Origin: Fragilaria radians
Taxonomy: Eukaryota; Bacillariophyta; Fragilariophyceae; Fragilariales; Fragilariaceae
Assembly: GCA_900642245.1 (NCBI GenBank)
Contig: CAAAJI010000614.1
Location: forward strand, 1-21,478
DNA: 21,478 nt
Direction of reading: 5' to 3'
The notes under the pieces are model-generated. The model ran no database searches, was not told where the DNA came from, and saw only the letters and a list, made by a program, of their open reading frames with translations. Position numbers and translations under genes: made by a program. This document shows, piece after piece, positions 1 to 9,176 of the stretch (its first letter is position 1; each line of letters begins with the position of its first letter).

Positions 1-1
1 C

Positions 2-1042
2 TACAACGACAATAGCAACAGCAGAAGTAGTGTTACTAGATCATCCGATCATCGAATTCCCTCCGTAAAAAGAACAACATCCAATGTTAACAGGACCGTA
101 TCTCAAGCCTTACCGCAACAACAAGAACAAAAACGACCATCATTATCGTTACTCAAAGCGGATTTGATCCAAATGTATCCTAATACTACTTCCATTCGAA
201 AGTCACAAATACAACGTAGTAATATTCCTGATTCACAATTTGCTATAACTCATCCTTCGGATGATGATGACGACAATGATGATGATGACGAGAAGAAGAA
301 GAAGAAGGATGATGATGATGATCTTAAACATGATACAATCAATTATCCTATGGATACTACTACTACGAATGCAATCTATATGACAACAACGGATCATCTA
401 CCCAAGATCCGCCCAAAGCAATATAGGAGAAGTCATAGTACCTCTTTCGAAACATCACCAACCCGTGACTATATCTCTCAAGATATTACCAAAGATTATT
501 CATCACGATCTGCTCCTACTACAACTACGACTACCTCCTCTCCTTCTATACGACATATCGTCAAAATGTCATCATCATCCAAAGTAATGACAATGATGAA
601 GCATCCAAAGAGTCAAAGAAATATACATCAAAACAATATGGACAATTACAACAACAATCTGAGTAGTAATAGGAAGAACAAGCAATATGTATCAAATCAA
701 GAAGAAGAAGAGGAAGGGATATTTCAAAGACGAAAAGAATATCCAAAAGAACAACAAATTATCAAAAAAGATACTAGTAGTACTAGTAGCAACCGAATGA
801 GGATGACCACGAAGAAACCTCCATCCTTAGTTAAAACAACAACAACAACAACACGAAATTGGAGATTACAATTAGCAGAACATTTTGGTCGACAACAACA
901 ACAAAATCAACATGTGTCAAGTCGTCATTCTCCTAATGCACTTTCACCACCACCTTCGTCGACAGGGAAAATTCCTACCGTTATTCTTTGTCCTACCAAT
1001 TTTGATCGAGATATTCCAGATGATATAACAGTAATTCTATAA
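2..1042 (+). CDS. 3' part of a low-complexity, Ser/Thr/Gln/Asp-rich protein (5' end outside window)
   Basis: The frame is open from base 2 to a TAA at 1040-1042 (346 residues). No start is visible; the first in-frame ATG is at 173, but the frame continues upstream of it, so this is probably the C-terminal part of a larger protein. It is strongly biased in composition: an Asp run with a Glu/Lys block (about 257-333), Thr runs, a Glu run (about 699-716) and Gln runs (about 890-905), all encoded by imperfect trinucleotide repeats. This suggests an intrinsically disordered tail. The last residues (RDIPDDITVIL) loosely recall the end of PPM/PP2C-type phosphatase domains, where D-[DN]-[IM]-[TS]-V is common; this is weak inference, since no other part of that domain is in the window. 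The function is unknown. The absence of stops through 1 kb supports a real gene. Confidence 0.6.
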   Translation, partial: YNDNSNSRSSVTRSSDHRIPSVKRTTSNVNRTVSQALPQQQEQKRPSLSLLKADLIQMYPNTTSIRKSQIQRSNIPDSQFAITHPSDDDDDNDDDDEKKKKKDDDDDLKHDTINYPMDTTTTNAIYMTTTDHLPKIRPKQYRRSHSTSFETSPTRDYISQDITKDYSSRSAPTTTTTTSSPSIRHIVKMSSSSKVMTMMKHPKSQRNIHQNNMDNYNNNLSSNRKNKQYVSNQEEEEEGIFQRRKEYPKEQQIIKKDTSSTSSNRMRMTTKKPPSLVKTTTTTTRNWRLQLAEHFGRQQQQNQHVSSRHSPNALSPPPSSTGKIPTVILCPTNFDRDIPDDITVIL

Positions 1043-1229
1043 CATGAAAGATACATAAAAATGTATATAATATTGTGTATGCACATGTATATATATATAT
1101 TTATTACATACTAGGACCATACAAACAACGACGGTAGTTGTTGACTACGGAAACGAGGCTATACATCTGCATGTGAAATTGTTGGTATTTAATTGCTTGC
1201 TTCTTCTTGAAGATAAAAGGAAAACAAGT
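1043..1229. other. AT-rich 3' flank of the first gene
   Basis: Non-coding AT-rich DNA with a (TA)n run near 1088-1100. It probably holds the 3' UTR and polyadenylation region of the preceding gene. No other feature was recognised before the copia relic begins. Confidence 0.4.
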
Positions 1230-1925
1230 GTTTCATTCGCGAAAGAAGAATATCTCCAAATTTGTTGGTGTTTTTTTTCAAACTAAAAAGGCAAAAAGTG
1301 TTTTAAAGGTCATGGTAATGACTTTACTCACCGATTTGAAGATTGCAGGTGTCAGTGTCAAGTTCATTAAATTTGATGATCGCATCAAGAATAATGCTTT
1401 GAAGAATACCAATCCAAAGGTCATGGTATCAAGTTTGAATTTTCTGGTCCTCAAACTCCCCAGAGTAATGGTAAGGTTAAAAGAAAGTTGTAAACCTTCT
1501 TTGGGAGGATTAGAGCTATTTTGAATAGTGAGAGATTGAAGGATCACCATCGATCTGGAGTTTGGGCAGAGTGCACAATGATCGTCACCCTTCTCTCTAA
1601 TATTGTATCGATCATGAATCAAGAGATTTATCCCTATCAACTGTTATCTGGATACAAGCCAAGATTACCAGCAAATTTAAGGTCCTTTGGTGGAATCAGA
1701 GTTGCTACTACAAAAGACAAACTCAATGCAAATTAAATAATATAGGAGCACCCTGTGTGTTTGTTGGCTTTTCTGTTCATCACGCACATGATGATCATCA
1801 ATTTTGCAAGATATTATCTGGTTAAATGAAGCACATAAAGACTGGATTGCTCAAAAGGCTAAGAATCAGTTTATTGACAATGATGATGTTATTTGTGACA
1901 AAAATTCAATTGGTCAATAAAGGCT
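1230..1925 (+). pseudogene. Ty1/copia integrase relic (core to C-terminal part), frameshifted
   Basis: Several frames together read as a diatom copia integrase: LLTDLKIAGVSVKFIKFDD near 1320-1382 (Asp of the catalytic D,D,E triad region), then FEFSGPQTPQSNGKVKRK near 1435-1490, then ILNSERLKDHHRSGVWAEC near 1519-1578 and PYQLLSGYKPRLPANLRSFG near 1630-1692. After the stop at 1734-1736, another frame gives GAPCVFVGFSVHHAHD and WLNEAHKDWIAQKAKNQ, which matches the usual segment after the integrase in these polyproteins. At least three frameshifts or stops break it. No reverse transcriptase follows; sequence similarity stops near 1925. Known for the family: integrase inserts the cDNA copy into host DNA. 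This copy cannot be functional. Confidence 0.85.
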
Positions 1926-1994
1926 AAGATGCTTCTCAAGAAGTTACAGATCAAAATGATTTAAACAGGGTGAAAATCATACTAAAACTAATTT

Positions 1995-2830
1995 TTCCAA
2001 CTCGGATGTTTTACATTGATATCCTGAACATCTAACATGCCTCTGTCCGAAGTACAATAGTGTGAACTTGCACCACTATCACAAATCAAAATGTTATCTT
2101 CAAACCTTTCTGCATCCGATGTAGCTGTGAAAACCATATCTTATGACTCGGAGTTTCCTGGATCACGATTACCGTTGTTACTGTTACCAGAAGGGCTATA
2201 GTTCTTGTTGTTAAGTCGTGAGTCCCTTTTCTTGAGTTTGAGACAGTTTTGTTTGGTGTGTCCTGCCTTGCGGCAATAATTACAATAAATTCCTCCAGTC
2301 GTATTATTACCGTTATTTCCTCCATTTTGATTTCCTCAATTTTTGCATTGGAACAACTTATGTCCAATCTTTCCACAATTTCTGCATTAACCTTTAACCT
2401 GACCTCCATAAATGTCATTTCTTCTGAATTGTCGCCATTATCCTTATTTGAATAATTATTTAATCTTTCAAAGCGCAAACTCAATTCTGCTCTGATTTCA
2501 CTAACCGTTAAGGGGTGCTTAACATCTCCAAATCTTCTCTCTAGTAAAGCCACTTGTAAATCATAATCTGACGTGAGATTATTAAGAACATGGATCATTA
2601 ATTGTCTTTCTGAGATACCAGAACCTATATCTTCAAGTCTGACACATATATCTTTCAACTGTGTGATCCAAACTTCAGGATCTTCACCTTTCTTCAATAC
2701 TGAGTCCCTAAATTGCTTGTCTAATTTGACCATGGATGGAGCTGACATAGGTTTGTACTTGTTTTTCAGTTTATCCTAAGCCATTGCCACATTGCCATCA
2801 GGATGAGCTTTGCTTTTACATCCTCTACCT
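1995..2830 (-). pseudogene. Ty1/copia Gag plus start of protease, degenerate, on the - strand
   Basis: Read on the - strand, a Gag of the UBN2 type begins in mid-domain near 2825 (KAHPDGNVAMA, then an in-frame TAG where Trp is usual). It continues as APSMVKLDKQFRDSVLKKGE, then ERQLMIHVLNNL and LQVALLERRFGD to about 2450. In shifted frames two zinc knuckles are clear, CRNCGKIGHKLFQC (about 2342-2383) and CNYCRKAGHTKQNC (about 2245-2286), both CX2CX4HX4C. Next comes the aspartic protease start, ILICDSGASSHYC (about 2045-2084), with the catalytic DSGA. The N-terminus of Gag and everything after the protease start are missing. It points towards the integrase relic on its left but lies on the opposite strand, so the two are separate insertions or products of an inversion. 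Confidence 0.85.
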
Positions 2831-3109
2831 TATAGATGTTTAAATATAAAACATCAATACAACATGTTTCTTATTTAGAAACTAGAGTGACTTCTAATGG
2901 TAAGTTCCTATTTAATATATAAGGAAGACAACCGTTATGAGTTCTCCTTTTTATAAAAGGAACAGTAATGGATTCTTGTTGAAAAAATCAGTAAGATTCT
3001 TCCAATAAGAATCTTCTTTATTCTAAGAATCTAGAATAATTACTAATTCTCATAATTTCTGTTTTATCGTATTTTTATAGCTCTTTTACTTTCTCCTTTA
3101 ATCCTACAG
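2831..3109. other. Non-coding AT-rich segment with a perfect hairpin
   Basis: No gene seen. AAGATTCTT at 2993-3001 and its exact reverse complement at 3007-3015 form a 9-bp stem with a 5-nt loop. Further GAATCT/AGATTC words follow to about 3050. This could be an eroded LTR or a non-autonomous element, but no partner copy was found. The last 30 bases are pyrimidine-rich and end in CTACAG, a plausible 3' splice site (see next entry). Confidence 0.3.
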
Positions 3110-3500
3110 GTTAAGGCACTTCAGGCTGAAGAGCACCTTTCAGAGCGAGGACGTCAAGAGTGCAGAGTGTTCTGGAACTCAGCGAAGGTTTCGATATTGC
3201 AAACGTAAGTTTCGCTCTTCAACTGTAAAGTACTCGAAAAACAGATCTTACTCTTTAACTAAAATAGATTGTGATAGGGCTGTCGCAAAGCAAAACGTTT
3301 CCAGGCGACATGGCCACGGAATTGTATCTTCTTCAAAAGGGTCAATAAGTATACCCAGAATCGTTGTAAGTCACTGTTATTTCGTTAAAAAGGAAATATG
3401 AAACAAGACAGTAATGTTAATCTTTGTTTGTTGAGTGAATCAGAGACTATATGTTTTTTGGATTGGATGCGAAGTAGCGAGAACATTCTCATATGAATAG
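3110..3500 (+). other. Candidate three-exon coding remnant (orphan exons)
   Basis: A pyrimidine tract plus CTACAG ends at 3109. The first candidate exon, 3110-3204, reads VKALQAEEHLSERGRQECRV and on. It is followed by GTAAGT at 3205. Removing 73 nt (3205-3277) joins it in phase to 3278-3365, which contains RRHGHGIV. That exon is followed by GTAAGT at 3366, and removing 78 nt (to CAG at 3443) joins in phase to 3444-3500, ending in TAG. Both intron sizes match the intron of the DUF6824 gene in this window. The LSERGRQEC segment loosely recalls the L-T-x-x-G-x-x-Q motif of histidine phosphatases, which is only a weak hint. No initiator exon was found, so it may be a gene relic or chance. A continuous alternative frame through the first intron (about 3098-3399) is also open. 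Confidence 0.3.
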
Positions 3501-4060
3501 TCTCGAGTATCCATAACAACTTTTCTCGTTGCTGTGATTAAAATGTATCACTGATGTACACGGATTGTTCCTTTAAACTTGAAAGGGATCTTATTTTAAT
3601 ATGTTTTTAGTCTCAGATATTTGATGCTCAACTCAAATTATGTTAGGAGGTGTTAACAGCAGATGTCAACTAATTAATCAGCTGAAATATTCAAAACCTT
3701 TCTTGAGGCTTGATATACTACTCTTTTGTAATGCTCCCGAGAACTCCTTTGGAATATTATGATTATGCAGTTGAAAGACAGATTTCTTTCATCTTTGAAT
3801 TGTGTGGCAATTCATATGCGCTGCAGCGAGCTTAGGCCCGCAAAAATACTTTTGTTAAATTGGATACCCTCTACTCATTACATATTTGAAGACAACTCAC
3901 ATAAATAACTAATTCATATAGGGCGTTTCGTATTCTTGTTTGTTTGATTTATTTTTCTTATTCAAAGATGAGCAGCAAACGTGCGATTCGGATTCTTAAC
4001 TTCTCATGGAGAAAGAAGAGAGGTTCAGCTGAAATGAAAAAGTTGTTTCGCGCTTAGACT
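3501..4060. other. No gene recognised
   Basis: AT-rich DNA without convincing coding signal on either strand. A 29-codon ATG frame at 3967-4056 (MSSKRAIRILNF...) is too short and has no recognisable family. No repeat or RNA gene was recognised. Confidence 0.3.
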
Positions 4061-4282
4061 TCAGGGAATAAAAAGGCAGAAGGAGGAATACGAAACTTGA
4101 TAATGGTTCCGTTTGGAAATGAAGATTAAAAATTGAATTGATAAAGGGTAAGTAAGCATTGTTGTTTGACAAGATTTTAAAAGCCAGAAATGATATTGCT
4201 TTGGTGTGACAATGCCACCAATGATCTGTGAATTGGCTACATCTGCTGTTTCTTCAAGAGACGGGTCAAGAAATAAAAAATG
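4061..4282 (-). pseudogene. Possible trypsin-like (S1) protease N-terminal fragment
   Basis: A - strand frame is open for 73 codons from 4282 to a TGA at 4061-4063, with no ATG at its start. It contains ADVANSQIIGGIVTPKQYHF near 4190-4250. The IIGG-x-V-x-P-x-x-Y pattern resembles the activation-site N-terminus of S1 family serine proteases (IVGG...P...YP). The CGGSL and AAHC motifs that should follow are not found downstream on the - strand, and the reading loses family likeness after about 20 residues. If the call is right, this is a truncated relic of a captured host gene. Chance resemblance cannot be excluded. Confidence 0.25.
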
Positions 4283-4889
4283 TTACTAGCAATCATGCTT
4301 GAATAATGTTCATGCATAGAATTCAAGATTGACGGTTAAATCTCATGTTGATCTAGTTGTAGCTCATTTTGATACTAGCCAAGCATGGATAACGTTGCTT
4401 TCACATATGATTTGTCCATCCACCCATAGTAGGAAGATAGTCCTGGTATTGTGCCTGCTGGTACCCTTTCCACTTCAACACATGTTTTTTGATCCATTCT
4501 TTCCAAAGCTTAGATTATACTCAACTAAGGTATCATCTTCTTATAGGTGAAGTTGAAAAATTTGTTACTCATGCAGTAAGTTCCAAAAGGCATTTGGATT
4601 ACTGATCATTGCATGTGTTTCACAGCATGTTATAATGTATGCGGACGACATTTTTGTGAATGCCACATTGCTTGCTAATCAAGAATGCTTTGGTAAAACC
4701 TTAGATGATTTGCTTTTCAATATATCTGTTTCTAAGGATTGCTCTTTTCCTATAAATAAAAGACACTCTTTGAGAATCAAGAAACTTGTTACTATTAGGG
4801 CATGTTTGCATCATAGTTCACTCATTAAAGTATATTACCCTTGTAACAGTACAATTGTGATACAACGGCCAATGATGATGAAAGCAATA
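4283..4889. other. Unassigned segment
   Basis: Short open frames exist on both strands but none matches a family I recognise. On the - strand near 4410-4470 a short stretch (YYGWMDKSYVKATLSMLG) looks protein-like, with stops around it. It may be more relic sequence linked to the fragment on its left or to the copia pieces on its right. Confidence 0.2.
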
Positions 4890-5075
4890 TTTGCACAATT
4901 ATATCCCTTCAGTCCGTTCTTTTTGATGTGCATTCCAAAAGTTTTTTTCACCATCATCACACCTGATGACATTAAGGTCTATATTGTGTTTCAAATTAAG
5001 AAACAGGCCGATGAGCTTCGCCATTGTGTCAATTGCTGATTTTCGATCAGAAAGAAACTACAACAATAGTACCAA
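4890..5075 (-). pseudogene. Ty1/copia integrase core fragment
   Basis: On the - strand the frame through 5026-4905 reads MAKLIGLFLNLKHNIDLNVI followed by RCDDGEKNFW. This matches the integrase core segment around the second catalytic Asp in diatom copia elements (KYNI-x-V-x-x-x-RCD-x-x-GEN). A short shifted segment just upstream (near 5030-5070) resembles the preceding part. Stops and frameshifts lie on both sides and the PQQNG segment that should follow was not found. The family differs from the integrase at 1230-1925. Confidence 0.6.
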
Positions 5076-5259
5076 ACACTTACCACCAACATAGGTTTTT
5101 CCGCAAAAATTTTAAACATTATACATCCTTTCGCATGGCATACTACTTTATCCAAACTCCGTTGATTTTTCTTGTTTGCATTAGGAATTGCTCATTCATT
5201 GCAAACTTCAAATTGTCCAAACAACCTGAAAGGGTGACTCGTTGCTGTGTCCTGTAATT

Positions 5260-5580
5260 GGGAATTTGCATGTCTTGTATGCACTTCTGTAGTTGAGTTC
5301 TCGGTAATTAAGAGCGCTCCAATATCGCAGAATCTAACCCAAATTCGTTACTTGAATTCAAGCCCCTTACTGTTCAATTGATAATCAATAGTCAAATCTG
5401 CATTAGCACTTCAGATATAACGACATGTTCGGCTTCACTCAACATTGGCACTCCCTTCTAATCTCTAGACCTTCATAATGCGGGTACTCCTAACAATTAT
5501 ATGAAAAAATGTCATGCTGACTCTCATTTTTGTGTAGCCTGCATCATCATCACTGCTATAGGTCACTAAATTCCATTTAT
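5260..5580 (-). pseudogene. Ty1/copia RNase H fragment
   Basis: On the - strand, shifted frames give LLGVPAL, RSRD, KGVPMLSEAEHVVISEVLMQ and then DIGALLITENSTTEVHTRHA. This lines up with the end of the copia polyprotein: G-x-P-I-x-W-x-S-x-x-Q, the S-x-E-A-E catalytic block, and D-N-x-G-A-I-x-x-x-x-N with T-x-H-x-D of RNase H. Stops and at least two frameshifts interrupt it. On this strand it lies upstream of the integrase fragment, the reverse of the normal integrase-RT-RNase H order, so the two pieces come from different insertions or a rearrangement. Confidence 0.65.
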
Positions 5581-5649
5581 TGCCTTCACACTATGGAATT
5601 AACTCTACACATAATGTTAGTATGTTCTTCAATCCCAACAATCATTGAA

Positions 5650-6180
5650 GGAAACAAAGATGACCGTCGCGGAAGCTCACAACCTTTTGGGTCATTTGCC
5701 TTGTAAAAAGACTGCATGACATTTTGGATGGCAACTTCATAGAACTTTCAAGAAATGTGAAAACTGTGCAATTGGTAAGGGAAGACAGAAAAATGTTAAC
5801 AAGGCAAGTAATCACATGGTTGCAAGCAAACCTGGTGAAAGAATATTTTTGGACTTTGCTGCCGGGTTTGAATCAATAGAGGATTTAGAATATGTAAAGT
5901 CTACGCGCAAATTATACTGAAGAATAATTGTTGACAAACTCACCTAATACAAAATCTCTGATTTTTTGTATCTAAGAGGGCAATGATTGAACCAACCTGT
6001 GAAACATTGTTCAAGTTCAAGGTTGAAGAAAAAGCTAATGCCCATCCAATTTGAATTCACTGGAAGGGATACCCCCCAAAGAAATCGTTTAGCCAAAGTC
6101 AGATTTTCTACAATAGCTGGTTGTGGAATAGGTCACATACGTAACCATTCTTTCTATACCTTCCACAAATTCAATTAAGA
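5650..6180 (+). pseudogene. Ty1/copia pre-integrase and integrase relic
   Basis: KMTVAEAHNLLGHLPCKKTA begins near 5658 (H and GH of the integrase zinc-binding domain). It is followed by KKCENCAIGKGRQKNVNKAS near 5750-5810 (the CxxC half) and PGERIFLDFA near 5832-5862. Further on, IIVDKLT near 5922 and, after a shift, an integrase segment ending in FEFTGRDTPQRN near 6050-6090 can be read. Several stops break it. It is on the + strand, against the - strand copia pieces immediately to its left, which implies at least two events. No RT or RNase H follows. Confidence 0.75.
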
Positions 6181-6785
6181 CGTAGTCTTTTATGAATTTA
6201 GTGATGCTCAATATTGCTTATAAATGAAGAAGATCATTAAATATCTTTTCAGGACCGTCATATCAATACGGTAGGAATAACTATTTCAGATTCCTAACTC
6301 ACAAATAGGAATCTATCAACATTCACGATTGATGAATCTAGGTTGTGAATCTAAGATCACAAAGTCTAAATGTTAAGTGTTGAATCTAACACGTAAGCTA
6401 AGGAGACTATGTGGTCAAGGAAACACGTTGCAATTGATTCACAAGAGATCTAGGATAAAAGTATCTTTTTAGATCATAATTTAAAATTGGTATAAACTCT
6501 TAGAGCAGCTTAGAGCAGCTTAGAGAACAGTAGTATTCACAGTTCACAAGACACTATCAGGAAAATTTGGTGTTGTTCTTAGAAACCTATGGAATTTAGA
6601 AAGTTAAGGAAAAGGCATGAACAATGTTCTAGTAATTAATTCTATAGCTTATGAAGATTAACATAGTTCATTGTAGATAGCTGAAGCTTCCTAACAAAGC
6701 AACAATGTCAAAATAAATAATACGCTTCAGTCATATTGCAAGTCTTGCTTTCAAGACGCATCAGTTCTCAATTATTCCAAAACCT
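6181..6785. repeat. Non-coding AT-rich block with inverted and short tandem repeats
   Basis: No coding signal. AGATTCCTA at 6288-6296 and its exact reverse complement at 6306-6314 form a 9-bp hairpin with a 9-nt loop. GAATCTA words recur to about 6390. TAGAGCAGCT is present twice in tandem at 6501-6520, followed by a partial third unit. The GAATCT-rich hairpin style resembles 2993-3050, so both could be eroded non-coding ends of mobile elements. I could not find LTR partners or target duplications. Confidence 0.35.
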
Positions 6786-7576
6786 TTGATTTTCGAACCC
6801 ACACGTTTGACTGGTCCTGCATCTACGCCAACTACAAACTTATTGTTTGTACATAGAGGGGGGAGGAAGTCGTGCAATGCTTCGTCCACATCCAAGAATG
6901 ATGGCAAAAAAGTATGGATATCGCTGTATACTCATGAGCTTACCAGGTCACGGTACGTTGGAAAAACGCCACTATCACCTGACTCCAGTGCCCTTGCAGT
7001 GCTTAAAGTCCAAAATTGTTTGAAGTCAGACAATAAGATAATTTACATTGGTGGATCTCTTGGAGCCCATCTTGGTTTTCATATCCTCCAAGATTCATCA
7101 AGAATATTTCAAGGGAGCAATTTTTCTTGATTGTGGCCAAGATGTTGGACCGGGAGCATCAATGAAGGCAAATTAGGATTACACTTTTGAAGGCCATAAG
7201 TATCAACATGACCAATAAAGGCTTGACTGGAGTGATGTTAAATGTAGCAAAATCATCTCCAGCTGATTATCACTTGGTGGAATCTGTTTATGGAGCTTCA
7301 ACTTGGAGGGCAGCAATTAGAGTGTTTAAAGTCAGTAGCTCCGGCAACAATTATTCCAAACCTCAAAGTGCCAATCTTATTTATGAATGGATCCAAAGAT
7401 TATTGAGACTCTGAGGATAGGTGGTTATCCTTGTGTCCGGATAAAGCTTGATCGGATACGATGGAGGCGATCACTTTTTCACCCATGATCAAAGATTCAT
7501 CGATGATATGTTGGAACGTTTTCATGTCTTCATTCAACAATCGACATCTGAAAGTATCACAAAGTTGAAGTCCTGA
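6786..7576 (+). pseudogene. Alpha/beta hydrolase pseudogene
   Basis: Pieced together from shifting frames, this reads as a nearly whole alpha/beta-hydrolase domain. In order: LLFVH-(R)-GGG oxyanion-loop region near 6840; PHPRMMAKKYGYRCILMSLP then GHGT near 6890-6960; KIIYIGGSLGAHLGFHIL near 7036-7090, the G-x-S-x-G nucleophile elbow with catalytic Ser; AIFLDCGQDVGPG near 7110-7155; VESVYGAS near 7278; LKVPILFMNGSKDY near 7370-7410, carrying the acid position; and GGDHFFTHDQRFIDDMLERF near 7464-7525 with the catalytic His. It ends at TGA 7574-7576. At least five frameshifts plus in-frame stops (for example TAG near 7173 and TGA at 7409) break it, and the breaks lack GT-AG boundaries that would explain them as introns. 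It was an ordinary host enzyme; the substrate is unknown. Retroposed copy or dead locus cannot be decided. Confidence 0.75.
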
Positions 7577-9150
7577 CTTTTATGGTCTTTCTCTTGTATA
7601 CCGTCTATCATTAGATTGATGTATTCATTCATACATGAAATTGCTCCAAATTTGAATTAACCATTCAATAGCATCATTTTTTTAATTGCTATGACATTTT
7701 GTCTATAATCTGCTTTACAATTATCTATAATTGCATTCCACAGTCATCTATCAAGCATTCTGGGGTAGCTTGCTATATAACATGGTCTGCCTAACTAATC
7801 ACCAAAGCAGTGGTAATGAAAAAATGGTTATCATGACCATTTTGGCTCCATGCCTTGGCTTCATAAATTCTTGTGGAGAGCCTATTGAAATAAGAGTACA
7901 TGATTTTTGGAGACTTCTTAGTGGTTCCTGTTATCGCAGAATGTTTCAAAACTCTGATTAAAATCGCAAAGGTTTTCTAGTCATTGTATTCTGGATGGAG
8001 TTTAAATAATCATATTGATGTAAAAAATTGTCTCAATTACTAGCATTGGATAGAAATAGTTCTTATACCAAGGCATGTCGGCTTTCAACAAATGTCAGCA
8101 TTTGGAGTTCCCAGAAGTTGTGTTGTCCACAAAGACTCTAAAATAAAGTTTATCTATTTATGTGCTATGCCCTTATGTTATTTTCCCTCCACATGATAAT
8201 ACCATACGTATCATTTCATGTCACCTGAAATGGTAAAAAGCAAATAATTCTTTGACGGACCTGACATTTTCTTCTTTTTTCCAACATCCCTTATTCATAT
8301 AATCTGGGCTAAAGGAAGCCTATATTCTTTAGAATGCTTAAGGTACACTACAGCTTGATATCTCTGACAATTTGGAATTGCTCCCTATGATTTCTTCAAA
8401 ACCTTTCTTCAATGCTCTGTTTTATGAGCCATTCTCTAAAAGAAATTTGATTTTCACTAGTATAAATTTATGCTCATCACAATTATTTGTTGCTTGCATC
8501 CGATACACAAATCAGGATAGCTAAGCCGGATTTTTTCTTCCTCATTGAATTTGTATATTGTCCTGCTAAAGGTTAAGGAATTGAATCCTTCTTAATGCAT
8601 GCCAATCCCTGCTTTGGCACAAAAATCTGTGTATTTGTCACATCCAGCTACAGTAAGCAGGAAAACTACGTTGTCATTGCATAGTCTTCCAACTTTTCCG
8701 TCATCCCATAGAAACCTACTCTGCCAGCATGCTGTGATGAAAACAGTTTTTTTGAGTTTCTGGTATAGACAAACTTTCTGGTATCACCATTTATGTTCTT
8801 TGCCGTCGTCATCTCCTACGTACCACATGATTTAGGTTTGTTTTTACTTGACAAATTGTCCTGCTTCTAACTGACTTGTTGGTGGCCTTTGGCTTAGTCG
8901 CTCCCTATGGAAGCTCCAGAGTTTTGTAAAACAGACATTGAATCTGATCGACATTAGGGGTTAGATTATGTGAACAGTTAGAGACATTCATATATACAAA
9001 TGCATTGCTAATGCTGGGAGTAAAGAGGGCAGCAAGCTTATAAATCAAGAAGTTAGAATGTCTTTGTACTCTGTGGAAAAAGCAAGAATGAAAAAAAATG
9101 TACTCATTAGTAAAGTATGATGGCAAAGCGTGTTATGAGCAAACAAATTA
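7577..9150. other. Unassigned AT-rich segment with protein-like - strand stretches
   Basis: No family recognised. On the - strand, 8835-8599 is open except for one TGA and contains FITACWQSRFLWDDGKVGRL and DKYTDFCAKAGIGMH. Nearby - strand pieces (about 8210-8270 and 7830-7930) also look protein-like, with stops between. They could be parts of one decayed - strand gene or transposase, but no catalytic motif is visible. The + strand frames 7731-7961 and 8599-8835 look like chance. Confidence 0.2.
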
Positions 9151-9176
9151 TACCAAGCCTAGTGTACGATATAATT

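Noticed and set aside
561..746. Reverse-strand ORF opposite the first gene
   Set aside because: Shadow of the simple-repeat coding sequence on the + strand; Leu/Ser/Cys-rich by composition only.
1085..1105. (TA)n run as a promoter TATA box
   Set aside because: It follows a gene end and precedes only a dead copia relic; simple AT repeat is the plainer reading.
1278..1640. 120-codon - strand ORF
   Set aside because: Lies opposite a clear + strand copia integrase reading; no family likeness of its own.
3967..4056. 29-codon ATG frame rich in Lys/Arg
   Set aside because: Too short, no family, no support beyond an ATG and a stop.
4635..5257. Two + strand ORFs of 134 and 77 codons
   Set aside because: The - strand of this region carries the integrase piece; the + translations have no recognisable motif and look like antisense shadows.
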